From contig NZ_VWVU01000001.1 in NCBI RefSeq assembly GCF_008638365.1, positions 124,001 to 188,000 on the forward strand: a stretch of DNA of 64,000 nucleotides. The letters are read 5' to 3'. Shown one piece after another: positions 43,034 to 52,684 of the stretch. This DNA comes from Nocardiopsis quinghaiensis. Lineage in GTDB: Bacteria; Actinomycetota; Actinomycetes; Streptosporangiales; Streptosporangiaceae. Every line of letters starts with the position of its first letter. The stretch's first letter is position 1. Made by a program: the position numbers and the translations under genes. Under the pieces are notes generated by a model. It worked only from the letters and a program-made list of their open reading frames with translations. It made no database searches and was not told the DNA's origin.

Positions 43034-43273
43034 ATGCTGAAGAAGACCTTCGCCGCCAGTGCCATCGTCGCCGCCGCCGCGGGCGTCCTGTTCACCGGTA
43101 CTCCGGCCATGGCCGACAGCAACGTCTTCACCTCCGGCAACGGCTCGATCCTCGGTGGTAACCAGCTCGTCGCCAACCTGGACGTTCCGGTCAACGTCTG
43201 CGGCAACGCCATCGCCGTCCTCGGCGTCGCCGGGGCCAACTGCGTCGACTCCGGCGCCACCGTCAAGCACTAG
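43034..43273 (+). CDS. Short chaplin-like secreted protein
   Basis: 79 residues. Signal peptide MLKKTFAASAIVAAAAGVLFTGTPAMA, then one chaplin-type domain (GNGSILGGNQLVANLDVPVNVCGNAIAVLGVAGANC, read as separate blocks) with the conserved pair of cysteines. Chaplins are amyloid-forming surface proteins that let aerial hyphae leave the medium. There is no sorting signal, so it corresponds to the short, freely secreted class. ATG at 43034 with GGGAGA upstream. Confidence 0.85.
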   Translation: MLKKTFAASAIVAAAAGVLFTGTPAMADSNVFTSGNGSILGGNQLVANLDVPVNVCGNAIAVLGVAGANCVDSGATVKH

Positions 43274-43462
43274 CGGAGGCGGTACCGACCGCTCCGGCGG
43301 GGCCGGGCGGCGGGAGCCGGCCGGAGACGCCCCGGTCGAACCGCACCACCCGGAAGCCGCGAGTTCCACGCGCGAGGCGCCATTCCGTGACGACGGGGTG
43401 GCGCCTCCGCCGTGTCGGGGCGGGCGGCGGTCCCCCCGACCGGACACAGAAGGAGACGCGCA

Positions 43463-43705
43463 GTGCTCAAGAAGACGCTCGCCACCGGTGCCGTGATCCT
43501 CGCCTCCGCCGGGGTCCTCCTCGCCGCCGCGCCGGCGGCGGCGAACGTCGGCACCTGGACCTCCGACCACGGATCCGACCTCAGCGACAACCTGGCCTAC
43601 ATCAACGGCGTCCAGAACGAGAACACGGGCTGCGGCAACTCCAACGCCGTCCTGGGCAAGTCCCTCGCCTCCTGTTTCAACTCCGGGGTGATCATCCAGA
43701 ACTAG
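43463..43705 (+). CDS. Small secreted protein, divergent chaplin relative
   Basis: 80 residues. The signal peptide (MLKKTLATGAVILASAGVLLAAAPAAA) is closely similar to that of the preceding gene, but the mature part (TWTSDHGSDLSDNLAYINGVQ, TGCGNSNAVLGKSLASC) keeps only the two-cysteine spacing and lacks NVCGN. GTG at 43463 with AGAAGGAG upstream. Probably a duplicated and diverged surface protein. Confidence 0.7.
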   Translation: MLKKTLATGAVILASAGVLLAAAPAAANVGTWTSDHGSDLSDNLAYINGVQNENTGCGNSNAVLGKSLASCFNSGVIIQN

Positions 43706-43907
43706 GGCGTCCTCCGGACTTCGCCCCGGGCGGGGGCGGCCGAGGAGGCCGGAACCTGGGGGGCGGACACACCGTGTCCGTCCCCACGCGCGTGTCCGGG
43801 GGCGGGGCGGCGGGGCACCGGTCGGGGAGGGCTATCGTGTGCTCAGGCGTCACGTCAAGGCAGGATTCGGACGCACCAGAGGCACCGCACCACGAGGGGG
43901 CACGTAC

Positions 43908-44792
43908 ATGGAGACGACGCAGGGACGCCCTGCCCGTCTACGGGTCGGAGTCATCGGCCCCGGCCGGGTCGGTTCCGTCCTCGGCCGGGCCCTCGGCCGG
44001 GCCGGGCACAAGGTCGTCGCCGCCTCCGCGGTCTCCGAGTCCTCCAGGGAACGCGTCACCGACCGCCTGCCCACCGCACGCGTCCTCGAACCGGCCCAGG
44101 TCGCCGAGGCCAGCGACCTCGTCCTGATCACCGTCCCCGACGACGCCCTGCCCGACCTCGTGGAGGGCCTCGCCTCCACCGGAACCGATCTGCGCGGCAA
44201 GATCGTCGTCCACGCCAGCGGCGCCCACGGCTACGGTGTCCTCGCCCCGGCCACCGTCATCGGAGCCCTTCCGCTCGCGCTCCACCCCGCCATGACCTTC
44301 ACCGGCCGCGACGAGGACGTCGACCGTCTGGCCAGCTGTGCCTTCGGCGTCACCGCACCCGAGCAGCTGCGCCCCATCGCCGAGGCCCTCGTCGTCGAGA
44401 TGGGCGCCGAACCCGTGTGGATCCCCGAGGACAAGCGCACGCTCTACCACGCGGCCCTCGCCGGAGGCGCCAACCACCTGGTCACCCTGGTCGCCGACAG
44501 TGCCTCCCTGCTCGCCTCCGCCGGGGTCCCCGAACCCGGCCGCGTGCTCGCCCCCATGCTCAGCGCCGCGCTGGACAACGCCCTGCGCCTGGGTATCCAC
44601 GGCCTGAGCGGGCCCGTCCTGCGCGGTGACGCCGGGACCGTGGCCGGACACATCGAGCAGTTGCGCGAGAACGCGCCCGAGAGCGTGGCCAGCTACGTCG
44701 AACTCGCCCGGCTCACCGCCGACCGCGCCATCAACGCCGGGATGCTCAAACCCGAGGACGCCGCACGCCTGCTCGACGTCCTCCGCCGCTGA
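43908..44792 (+). CDS. Rossmann-fold DUF2520 oxidoreductase-like protein
   Basis: 294 residues. N-terminal NADP Rossmann domain ([17 protein letters not shown]) and C-terminal helical DUF2520 domain ([22 protein letters not shown]). The position right before panC is usual in actinomycetes, and the fold resembles ketopantoate reductases, so a role in pantothenate synthesis is an inference. ATG at 43908 with GAGGGGG 7 bases upstream. Confidence 0.85.
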   Translation: METTQGRPARLRVGVIGPGRVGSVLGRALGRAGHKVVAASAVSESSRERVTDRLPTARVLEPAQVAEASDLVLITVPDDALPDLVEGLASTGTDLRGKIVVHASGAHGYGVLAPATVIGALPLALHPAMTFTGRDEDVDRLASCAFGVTAPEQLRPIAEALVVEMGAEPVWIPEDKRTLYHAALAGGANHLVTLVADSASLLASAGVPEPGRVLAPMLSAALDNALRLGIHGLSGPVLRGDAGTVAGHIEQLRENAPESVASYVELARLTADRAINAGMLKPEDAARLLDVLRR

Positions 44793-44854
44793 GGCCCGTC
44801 CACGGCGTACCCGGCCGCCGCCCGCGCCCAGAACACCACCACGGGAAACCACCG

Positions 44855-45733
44855 ATGACCGAACCCGCACCGCAGCCCGCGCCCACCGGCGGCCCCCACG
44901 TCACGCACACGCCCGACGAACTGCGCGGAGCCCTCGCCGACGCCGGACGCGTCGCCCTCGTCCCCACCATGGGCGCCCTGCACGGGGGCCACCGCAGCCT
45001 CATGCGGCTGGCGCGGGAGCGGGCCGACACCGTGGTCGTCAGCATCTTCGTCAACCCGCTCCAGTTCGGCCCCGGCGAGGACCTCGACCGCTATCCGCGT
45101 GACCTGCCCGGCGACACCGGGCTGTGCGCCGAGGAGGGCGTGGACGTCGTCTTCGCCCCCACCGCCGAGACCATGTACCCCCTCCCGCAGATGATCACCG
45201 TCGACGCCGGCGCCATGGGCGAGCGGCTCGAAGGCGCCTCCCGTCCCGGACACTTCACCGGGGTCCTCACCGTGGTCGCCAAACTGTTCGACCTGGTCCG
45301 CCCGGACTCCGCCGTCTTCGGGGCGAAGGACGCCCAGCAGATCGCCCTCGTCCGCCGCATGGTCGCCGATCTCAACATGCCCGTGGAGATCGTCGGCGCG
45401 CCCACCCTGCGCGACCCCGACGGCCTGGCCTCATCGAGCCGCAACGTCTACCTCTCCGGCGCCGAGCGGGCCAGCGCCCTGTCCCTGTCCCGTGCCCTGA
45501 CGGCGGGCCGCAGCGCCGCGGCCGACGGCCCCGACGCCGTCCGCGCCGCCGCGCGGAACGTCCTGGACGAGGCCGCCGGGGCCGAGCCGCCCGTCGAGCT
45601 CGACTACCTCGCCCTGGTCGACCCCGCCACCTTCGCCGACGCCCCCGCGGACCACGAGGGTGAGGCCGTCCTCGCCGTCGCCGCCCGTGTGGGCACGACC
45701 CGACTCATCGACAACGTGTCGGTGACCCTGTAG
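44855..45733 (+). CDS. panC: Pantothenate synthetase
   Basis: 292 residues. [15 protein letters not shown] (HIGH-type motif), [18 protein letters not shown] and [11 protein letters not shown] are the ATP-, pantoate- and KMSKS-equivalent sites. It joins pantoate and beta-alanine. The first 40 residues are a proline-rich extension. A separate panD is not seen in the window; coaX, the next step toward CoA, lies 2.7 kb downstream. Confidence 0.95.
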   Translation: MTEPAPQPAPTGGPHVTHTPDELRGALADAGRVALVPTMGALHGGHRSLMRLARERADTVVVSIFVNPLQFGPGEDLDRYPRDLPGDTGLCAEEGVDVVFAPTAETMYPLPQMITVDAGAMGERLEGASRPGHFTGVLTVVAKLFDLVRPDSAVFGAKDAQQIALVRRMVADLNMPVEIVGAPTLRDPDGLASSSRNVYLSGAERASALSLSRALTAGRSAAADGPDAVRAAARNVLDEAAGAEPPVELDYLALVDPATFADAPADHEGEAVLAVAARVGTTRLIDNVSVTL

Positions 45734-45812
45734 CCGTGCCCGGTCCCCGACGCGCCCGGCTCACGACGCGGCCGCGTCGCGCACCTGCGGCGCCCCGGAA
45801 AAGAGAACCCAG

Positions 45813-48410
45813 ATGAGCACACCCACCCAGACACGGCTCGACGCACCCGGACCCGGGTGGACCGTCGAGGCCGACGTCGCGGTCGTCGGCTCGGGCATCG
45901 CGGGCCTGAGCACCGCGCTGCGCTATGTCCAGCGCACCGAGCGCGGCCGTGTCGTGCTCGTCACCAAGGACCGGTTGTCCACCGGCTCCACCGCCTACGC
46001 CCAGGGCGGGATCGCCGCCGCCATGGCCCCCGAGGACGGGCCCGTCGCCCACATGGTCGACACCCACCTGGCCGGGGCGGGCCTGTCCGACCCCCACGCC
46101 GTCAACGTCCTGGCCACCGAGGGACCCGACGCCCTGCGCTGGCTCATCGACCTGGGCGCCGAGTTCGACCGCACCGACGACGGCGGCCTCGCGCTCACCC
46201 GCGAGGGCGGCCACCGCGCCGACCGCGTCGCGCACGCGGGCGGCGACGCCACCGGCGCCGAGATCCAGCGTGCCCTCGTCGCCGCCGTCCTCGCGGAGGA
46301 GCGCATCGAGGCCATCGAGCACGCGGTCGCCCTGGACACCCTGCACGACCCCGGCACCGGAGCCGTCAGCGGCGCCACCCTGCACGTCATGGGCGAGGGC
46401 GCGCGCGACGGCGTCGGCGCCGTCCTCACCTCCGCCGTGGTCCTGGCCACCGGGGGCATGGGGCAGATCTTCGCCGCCACCACCAACCCGCCCGTGTCCA
46501 CCGGTGACGGCCTCGCCCTGGCAGCCCGTGCCGGGGCGCGCCTGCGCGACCTGGAGTTCATCCAGTTCCACCCCACCGTGCTCTGGCTCGGCCCCGAGGC
46601 GCGCGGCCGCCAGCCCCTCGTCTCCGAGGCCCTGCGCGGCGAGGGCGCCTACCTCGTGGACGCCGAAGGCGACCGCGTCATGGAGGGCGTCCACGAACTG
46701 GCCGACCTGGCCCCGCGCGACGTGGTGGCTCGCACCATCGCCCGCACCATGGCCGAGCAGGGGGTCGACCACGTCTACCTGGAGACCCGTCACTTCGGCC
46801 GGGCCACCTGGGAGAGGCGCTTCCCGACCATCCTCGCCTCCTGCCGCGAGCACGGCGTCGACCCGCTCGCCCGGCCCATCCCCGTAGCCCCCGCCGCCCA
46901 CTACGCCTCCGGCGGCGCCGAGGTCGACATCGACGGCCGTACCTCGGTCCCCGGCCTGTGGGCCGTCGGCGAGGTCGCCCGCACCGGGGTGCACGGCGCC
47001 AACCGGCTCGCCTCCAACTCCCTGCTGGAGGGACTGGTCTACGCGGACCGGATCGCCGCGCGCCTGGCCGAGGCGGCCCCGCCCCGGCCCGCGCGCGGCG
47101 TCGCCTCCGGGACCGTCACACCGCTCGCGGACCCCGCCGTCACCGTCCGGGTGCGTACCCTGATGTCACGCCACGCCGGGGTACTGCGCACCGGTGAGGG
47201 GCTGGCCGAGCTGACCGCCGAACTCGACGCCCTCGCCCACCCGGCCTCCCCCGTTCCCCCCGACGTGGCCGCCTGGGAGACCGCCAACCTGCTCACCGTG
47301 GCCCGGCTCGTGGCCGCCGCCGCACTGCACAGGACCGAGAGCAGGGGCTCCCACCAGCGCGCCGACCACCCCGAGCCCCGGCCCGGATCCCGGATCCGGC
47401 CCGTCGTCGTCCGACTGGAAGGGAACACCGCCGTGACCACCGACGAGGACTGGACACCCTCCCTGCCGCCCGCGCTCGTCGCGGAGCTGGACGCCATCGC
47501 CTTTCCGCTCGCCGGTTCGGGCGCGGGGGCGGATCCGGACTCCCGCGCCGAGTTCACCCTTCCGTACACCGCGCCCTCCGCGTCCCACGTGGACCTGGTC
47601 CGCCGAGCCCTGTCCGAGGACCTCACCGCCGGTCCGGGCATCGACGTCACCACCGTCGCCACGATCCCCGCCGACCAGGTGCGCACCGCGCACGTGGTGG
47701 CCCGTGCGGACGGTACCGTCAGCGGTCTCCCGTTCGCCGAGCTCGTGTTCTGGCTGGTCTGCGACGGCGCCCTGGAGACGCACCGGACCGTGGAGGACGG
47801 CGCCGCGGTCAAGCGCGGCGACGTGCTGATGACCGTCAACGCCCGCACCCGCGACCTGCTCACCGCGGAGCGGACCGCTCTGAACTTCCTCACCCACATG
47901 TCCGGAATCGCCACCGCCACCCGCGCCTGGGTGGACGCCGTGACCGGGACCGGCGCCCGGATCCGCGACAGCCGCAAGACCCGGCCCGGGTTGCGCGCCC
48001 TGGAGAAGTACGCGGTGCGCTGCGGTGGCGGGGCCAACCACCGCTACGGCCTCAGCGACGCCGGACTGGTCAAGGACAACCACGTGGTCGCCGCCGGGGG
48101 CGTCGGCGAGGCGGTCCGCGCCGTCCGCGCGCGCTTCCCCGACCTGCCCCTGGAGGTCGAGGTGGACCGGACCGACCAGATCGAGGACGCCATCGCCGCC
48201 GGCGCCGAGGAGATCCTGCTCGACAACTTCACCGTCGAGCGCCTCCGTGAGGCGGTCGCGCTGGTCGCGGGCCGTGCACGGCTGGAGTCCTCCGGCGGAC
48301 TGACCCTGGACGTGGCGGGCGAGGTGGCCCGCACCGGGGTCGACTACCTGGCGGTCGGCGCACTCACCCACTCCAGTCCGGCACTGGATATCGCACTCGA
48401 CCTGTTGTGA
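45813..48410 (+). CDS. nadB-nadC: Fused L-aspartate oxidase / quinolinate phosphoribosyltransferase
   Basis: One uninterrupted frame of 865 residues. Residues about 20-520 are NadB (FAD site VVGSGIAGLSTA at 24-35, TGSTAYAQGGIAAA, HPTVLWLG, ASGGAEVDIDGRTSVPGLWAVGE). After a 50-residue linker, residues about 555-865 are NadC (RDSRKTRPGLRALEKYAVRCGGG, HRYGLSDAGLVKDNH). The halves catalyse aspartate to iminosuccinate and quinolinate to NaMN. A GTG at 47433 with GGAAGGGA upstream could also start free NadC. No nadA is in the window. Confidence 0.9.
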   Translation: MSTPTQTRLDAPGPGWTVEADVAVVGSGIAGLSTALRYVQRTERGRVVLVTKDRLSTGSTAYAQGGIAAAMAPEDGPVAHMVDTHLAGAGLSDPHAVNVLATEGPDALRWLIDLGAEFDRTDDGGLALTREGGHRADRVAHAGGDATGAEIQRALVAAVLAEERIEAIEHAVALDTLHDPGTGAVSGATLHVMGEGARDGVGAVLTSAVVLATGGMGQIFAATTNPPVSTGDGLALAARAGARLRDLEFIQFHPTVLWLGPEARGRQPLVSEALRGEGAYLVDAEGDRVMEGVHELADLAPRDVVARTIARTMAEQGVDHVYLETRHFGRATWERRFPTILASCREHGVDPLARPIPVAPAAHYASGGAEVDIDGRTSVPGLWAVGEVARTGVHGANRLASNSLLEGLVYADRIAARLAEAAPPRPARGVASGTVTPLADPAVTVRVRTLMSRHAGVLRTGEGLAELTAELDALAHPASPVPPDVAAWETANLLTVARLVAAAALHRTESRGSHQRADHPEPRPGSRIRPVVVRLEGNTAVTTDEDWTPSLPPALVAELDAIAFPLAGSGAGADPDSRAEFTLPYTAPSASHVDLVRRALSEDLTAGPGIDVTTVATIPADQVRTAHVVARADGTVSGLPFAELVFWLVCDGALETHRTVEDGAAVKRGDVLMTVNARTRDLLTAERTALNFLTHMSGIATATRAWVDAVTGTGARIRDSRKTRPGLRALEKYAVRCGGGANHRYGLSDAGLVKDNHVVAAGGVGEAVRAVRARFPDLPLEVEVDRTDQIEDAIAAGAEEILLDNFTVERLREAVALVAGRARLESSGGLTLDVAGEVARTGVDYLAVGALTHSSPALDIALDLL

Positions 48411-48474
48411 ATGCCCCGGTTGGTGGAAGATTCCCTGAGAACACACCACTTCGACCACGGATGAGGCCCCCAGC

Positions 48475-49257
48475 ATGCTGCTCGCGATCGACGTCGGTAA
48501 CTCCGAGACGGTGTTCGGTCTCTTCGAATCCGACGATCTTCTCGAACACTGGAGGGTGGGAACCGACACGCGCCGGACCGCGGACGAGTGGTCCGTGGTG
48601 CTGAGGGGCCTCGTCGAGGGCAGCAGCCTGGACGGACCGGGCGAGATCGACGGGATCGCCATGTGCTGCTCGGTGCCGTCGGTACAGCACGAGATGCGTG
48701 ACATGTTCCGCCGCCACTTCGGGGACATCCCCGCCGTGATCGTCGAACCCGGCGTCAAGACCGGTGTGCCGATCCGGATGGACAACCCCAAGGAGGTGGG
48801 CAGTGACCGGATCGTCAACGCGCTGGCCGCCACCCACCTCTACGGCGGCCCGGCGGTGGTGGTGGACTTCGGCACCGCGACGACCTTCGACGCCATCAGC
48901 GCCAAGGGGGAGTACGTGGGCGGCGCCATCGCCCCGGGTATCGACATCTCCGTGGACGCCCTGTCCCGGCGCGGCGCCCAACTGCACATGGTGGAGATCG
49001 TCAAGCCGCGTTCGGCCATCGCCAAGAACACCACCGAGGCGCTGCGCTCGGGCATCGTGTTCGGCTTCGCGGGCCAGGTGGACGGGATCGTGGACCGCAT
49101 GGTCGCCGAGCTCACCGACTCACCCGACGACGTGACGGTGGTCGCCACGGGAGGGCTCGCCTCCACGGTCGTCGGCGAGTGCGAGACCGTCGACCTGCAC
49201 GAGCCGTGGCTGACCCTCATCGGCCTGCGACTGGTCTTCGCGCGCAACGTCGGCTGA
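48475..49257 (+). CDS. coaX: Type III pantothenate kinase
   Basis: 260 residues. DVGNSETVFGLF (phosphate 1), the GSDRIVNA segment, DFGTATTFDAI (phosphate 2) and ATGGLAS (adenosine) define the ASKHA-fold type III kinase. It phosphorylates pantothenate in CoA synthesis. It lies 64 bases after nadBC and may be co-transcribed; the ATG at 48475 has a weak ribosome site. Confidence 0.95.
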   Translation: MLLAIDVGNSETVFGLFESDDLLEHWRVGTDTRRTADEWSVVLRGLVEGSSLDGPGEIDGIAMCCSVPSVQHEMRDMFRRHFGDIPAVIVEPGVKTGVPIRMDNPKEVGSDRIVNALAATHLYGGPAVVVDFGTATTFDAISAKGEYVGGAIAPGIDISVDALSRRGAQLHMVEIVKPRSAIAKNTTEALRSGIVFGFAGQVDGIVDRMVAELTDSPDDVTVVATGGLASTVVGECETVDLHEPWLTLIGLRLVFARNVG

Positions 49258-49266
49258 CCCGGACGA

Positions 49267-49304
49267 CCGGATCCGGGGCGGGGGAGTCCCCGCCCCGGAT
49301 CCGG
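49267..49304. terminator. Bidirectional terminator between coaX and the CDF gene
   Basis: A perfect 17-bp stem (49267-49283 with 49288-49304) with a 4-nt loop, spanning the gap between the two convergent genes. Confidence 0.85.
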
Positions 49305-49306
49305 GC

Positions 49307-50263
49307 TCAGCCGGACGTGGTGGATTCGGACGCCTCCGACGGGGCGTGGCCGGCCCGGAACAGGTCCGGCTCGATGTAGACCAGCGTGGCGATGGGCACC
49401 GCCGCGCGGATACGGTCCTCGGCCTCGTTGATCGCCCGCGTCACGCGGCCCGCGTCGTTGTGGGCGTCCACGGCGACCTTGGCGGCCACCAGCAGCTCCT
49501 CGGGGCCCACATGCATGGTGCGCATGTGGATCAGGCCGTCCACGTCCTCGACCGACTCGATGGCCCGGCGGATCGCCTGGACGTTCTCGCTGGTCGCGGA
49601 CTCGCCGATCAGCAGGCTCTTGACCTCGATGGCCAGCACGATCGCGATGACCACCAGCAGGACGCCGATGGCGGCGGTGCCCAGGCCGTCCCACACGCCG
49701 TTGCCGGTGATCAGGGTCAGGCCGACGCCGAGCAGGGCGAACACCAGGCCGACCAGCGCGCCCGCGTCCTCCAACAGGATGACGGGCAGCTCCGGGGACT
49801 TGGAGCGGCGGATGAACTGCACCCAGCTCGCGTTGCCGCGGACCGCGTTGGACTCCTTGATCGCGGTGCGCATGGCGGCCGACTCCAGCGCGATCGCGAC
49901 CAGCAGCACGGCCACGGGCACCCACTGCCAGCTCGTGATGGGCTCGGGGTGGGAGAGCTTGTGCCAGGCCTCGTAGAGGGCGAACAGGCCGCCGATGCTG
50001 AACAGCACGATCGCCACCATGAACGAGTACACGTAACGCTCGCGGCCGTACCCGAAGGGGTGTTCCTCGGTGGCGCCCCTGCGGGCCCGCTTGCCGCCGA
50101 TGAGCAGCAGGGCCTGGTTGCCGGAGTCGGCGACCGAGTGGATGGACTCGGCCAGCATCGACGACGAGCCGGTCAGGGCGTAGGCCACGAACTTCGTCGC
50201 GGCGATTCCCAGATTCGCGCACAGGGCCGTGACGACGGCCTTCGTGCTTCCCTCAACACTCAC
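49307..50263 (-). CDS. Cation diffusion facilitator (CDF) family metal transporter
   Basis: 318 residues with six membrane helices. The metal-site motif in helix II is HSVAD (His42, Asp46), in SMLAESIHSVADSGNQ, which fits Zn(II) or Co(II) transport; the second site in helix V (LLEDAGALVG) has Asp. The C-terminal cytoplasmic ferredoxin-like domain (VDGLIHMRTMHVGPEELLVAAKV) is present. The GTG at 50263 is the best start. No metal-sensing regulator lies nearby. Confidence 0.9.
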   Translation of the reverse strand: MSVEGSTKAVVTALCANLGIAATKFVAYALTGSSSMLAESIHSVADSGNQALLLIGGKRARRGATEEHPFGYGRERYVYSFMVAIVLFSIGGLFALYEAWHKLSHPEPITSWQWVPVAVLLVAIALESAAMRTAIKESNAVRGNASWVQFIRRSKSPELPVILLEDAGALVGLVFALLGVGLTLITGNGVWDGLGTAAIGVLLVVIAIVLAIEVKSLLIGESATSENVQAIRRAIESVEDVDGLIHMRTMHVGPEELLVAAKVAVDAHNDAGRVTRAINEAEDRIRAAVPIATLVYIEPDLFRAGHAPSEASESTTSG

Positions 50264-50477
50264 CAGTGGTCCATCTCTCGGTAGGTACTGCGTCCTGGTC
50301 GGAAAACGCCGTCCGGGGGCGTACATGGCGCATACGTGCCCTGTTGGGCAGCGCAATCCTAGTGACAGCTCTCACCCCGGACCGATCCCGAGCCCCCCGA
50401 CTCCGGTTTCCCCGCGGTGCCGGGTGGGGCCGGTGAACCGGTCGGCCGGGCACCGGGACGCCGGTAGGATCGTGCGC

Positions 50478-51980
50478 GTGAACCACGCGCACGACGACAC
50501 CTACGACGACCTGCCCGAACAGATGCGGGTCCGGCGACAGAAGCTGGACCGGCTGCGGGAGGAGGGCACCGACCCCTTCCCCGTGACCTTTCCGCGGACG
50601 ACGTCGATCGGAGCCGTGCGAGACAAACACCAGGGACTGGAACCGGACACCCACACGGGTGTGGAGGTCTCCGTCGCCGGCCGCGTCATGCTCTACCGCA
50701 CCGGCGGCAAGCTGTGCTTCGCGACGCTGCGCGACGAGACCGGCGACGTCCAGATCATGCTCTCCCTGGACCAGGTCGGCAAGGAGCGCCTGGACGCCTG
50801 GAAGGCCGACGTCGACCTCGGCGACCACGTGGGCGTGGAGGGCGAGGTCATCACCTCCCGCCGCGGTGAGCTGTCGATCCTGGTGCGCGGCTGGACTCTC
50901 ACGGCCAAGTGCCTGCGTCCGCTGCCGGAGAAGCACAAGGGCCTGACCGACCCCGAGGCGCGGGTGCGCCAGCGCTACGTCGACCTCATCGTCAACCCCG
51001 AGTCCCAGCAGATGGTGCGCCGCCGGTCGGCCGCCATCCGGGCGATCCGGGAGGGGCTCAACTCCCGCGACTTCGTCGAGGTCGAGACGCCCATGCTGAT
51101 GCGGGTGCACGGTGGCGCCACGGCGCGCCCGTTCGTCACCCACATCAACGCCTACGACATGGACCTGTACCTGCGTATCGCTCCGGAGCTGTCGCTCAAG
51201 CGGCTGGTGGTGGGCGGCCTGGAGAAGGTCTTCGAGATCAACCGGAACTTCCGCAACGAGGGCGCGGACTCCACGCACAACCCCGAGTTCACGATGCTGG
51301 AGTTCTACCAGGCCTACGCCGACTACAACGTCATGGCCGACGTCACCAGGAAGCTCGTCCAGGAGGCGGCGCGTGCCGTGTTCGGCTCCACGGTGATCGA
51401 GAGGGACGGCCGGACCTACGACCTGGGCGGGGAGTGGCCGCAGGTCACCCTGTACGGCGCGGTCTCCGAGGCGCTGGACGTCGAGGTCGGCCCGCGGACC
51501 CCGATCGAGGAGGTCCGCCGCCTGGCCGACACGCGGGGCGTCGAGTACAGCCCCGACTGGGGCCAGGGCAAGCTCGTCGAGCACCTCTTCGAGGAGCTGG
51601 TGGAGCACACGCTCGTCCAGCCCACCTTCGTGCGGGACTTCCCGGTGGAGACGAGCCCGCTCACCCGCCAGCACCGTGAGGACCCGCTGCTCACCGAGAA
51701 GTGGGACCTGATCGGCTTCGGTATGGAGCTGGGCACCGGTTACTCGGAGCTGGTCGACCCGGTCGAGCAGCGCGAGCGCCTCACCCGGCAGTCGCTGATG
51801 GCCGCCGAGGGCGATCCGGAGGCGATGCAGCTGGACGAGGACTTCCTGCGGGCGCTGGAGTACGGCATGCCGCCGACCGGCGGAGTGGGCGTCGGCATCG
51901 ATCGTCTGCTCATGGCCTTCACGGGGAAGAACATTCGGGAAACTGTCCTTTTCCCGATCGTGAAGCCCTCCGGGGACTGA
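50478..51980 (+). CDS. lysS: Lysyl-tRNA synthetase, class II
   Basis: 500 residues. An N-terminal OB-fold anticodon domain (about 60-165) and a class II catalytic core with motif 2 (FRNEGADSTHNPEFTMLE) and motif 3 (GVGVGIDRLLMAF). The GTG at 50478 follows TAGGAT (50465-50470) by 7 bases and has no ribosome site, so the mRNA is probably leaderless. Terminator at 52050-52080. Confidence 0.96.
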   Translation: MNHAHDDTYDDLPEQMRVRRQKLDRLREEGTDPFPVTFPRTTSIGAVRDKHQGLEPDTHTGVEVSVAGRVMLYRTGGKLCFATLRDETGDVQIMLSLDQVGKERLDAWKADVDLGDHVGVEGEVITSRRGELSILVRGWTLTAKCLRPLPEKHKGLTDPEARVRQRYVDLIVNPESQQMVRRRSAAIRAIREGLNSRDFVEVETPMLMRVHGGATARPFVTHINAYDMDLYLRIAPELSLKRLVVGGLEKVFEINRNFRNEGADSTHNPEFTMLEFYQAYADYNVMADVTRKLVQEAARAVFGSTVIERDGRTYDLGGEWPQVTLYGAVSEALDVEVGPRTPIEEVRRLADTRGVEYSPDWGQGKLVEHLFEELVEHTLVQPTFVRDFPVETSPLTRQHREDPLLTEKWDLIGFGMELGTGYSELVDPVEQRERLTRQSLMAAEGDPEAMQLDEDFLRALEYGMPPTGGVGVGIDRLLMAFTGKNIRETVLFPIVKPSGD

Positions 51981-52049
51981 CCCGGATCGCTGTGGCCCTG
52001 GATTTACCGGGGACATAAGAGGCTCATCCGGATGTCCGAAAGACAGAAC

Positions 52050-52080
52050 GGGGCCGTCGTACCCACCGTGCGGCGGCCCC
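52050..52080 (+). terminator. Terminator after lysS
   Basis: A 10-bp stem with one G-U pair (52050-52059 with 52071-52080) and an 11-nt loop, about 70 bases past the lysS stop. Confidence 0.65.
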
Positions 52081-52269
52081 GTGGTTCGCGGCCGGAATAC
52101 GGGGCGGACCACGGAACACGTCTCACCGGACGGACACAGGACGCGAACCCGCGGCCAGAGGTGGGTGACCCGCGCGACAGGCCGGTGTTTTCGCCGACTA
52201 CCGGGCGTCGTGAGCCGACTTTCCCTGGTGGAGATTGTTCACGCAGGTCAGTGTGGCTGAGGAATTTTC

Positions 52270-52294
52270 CCTTCCGTAACATTGTCACGGAAGG
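52270..52294. repeat. Inverted repeat upstream of the HTH-gene promoter
   Basis: Perfect 8-base arms CCTTCCGT and ACGGAAGG with a 9-base centre, about 36 bases upstream of the -35 box at 52330. The size and place suit an operator for a dimeric regulator, possibly the product of the gene itself. Confidence 0.45.
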
Positions 52295-52329
52295 AACCAA
52301 CATAACTACACATGGTGATTTATTGGGCC

Positions 52330-52358
52330 TTGACGGTATCATCTCGGCCGCCTAGCGT
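52330..52358 (+). promoter_or_regulatory. Sigma70-type promoter of the HTH regulator gene
   Basis: TTGACG (52330-52335) and TAGCGT (52353-52358) are separated by 17 bases. Transcription would start near 52365, giving an unusually long leader of about 320 bases. Confidence 0.65.
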
Positions 52359-52684
52359 GCTGAGGGCGGGCCGAGGCCCGTGAGTTTGCCGAAGTGGAAC
52401 GAGAACGACGGTGAGTGGGGACCAGGGCCGCCATGAGGTGGCCCGTCGGCCCCGCGCGCATGTGCGCCCTCGGTGGAGTCTGTCCGTCCCAGACCCCAGC
52501 GAACCGGCCCTGCGACCCGTGCACCCACCTTCGACCCCTGTGCCAGAGGGGTTCGCGGGAAATCTGTGGTGCGCGGCGTACTCCGTCACACCGGTTGGCA
52601 GGGGTGGCCCCTCGCATCCGGTGTGCTCGTGTCCACCAGGTGACGAGTTGATGTTCCGCACTCACATGGATGAGGGAGGACGGA

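Larger units (their letters stand above)
51981..52684 (+). other. 704-base gap: lysS terminator, inverted repeat, promoter and long leader
   Basis: After the lysS terminator there is an AT-rich block (about 52200-52345) with an inverted repeat and a good promoter, then about 320 bases of leader before the regulator gene at 52685. Two frames starting near 52411 and 52433 are open over the leader, the second with a cysteine-rich stretch, but third-position GC is only about 70-75%, well below that of the real genes, so I do not call them. Confidence 0.55.
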
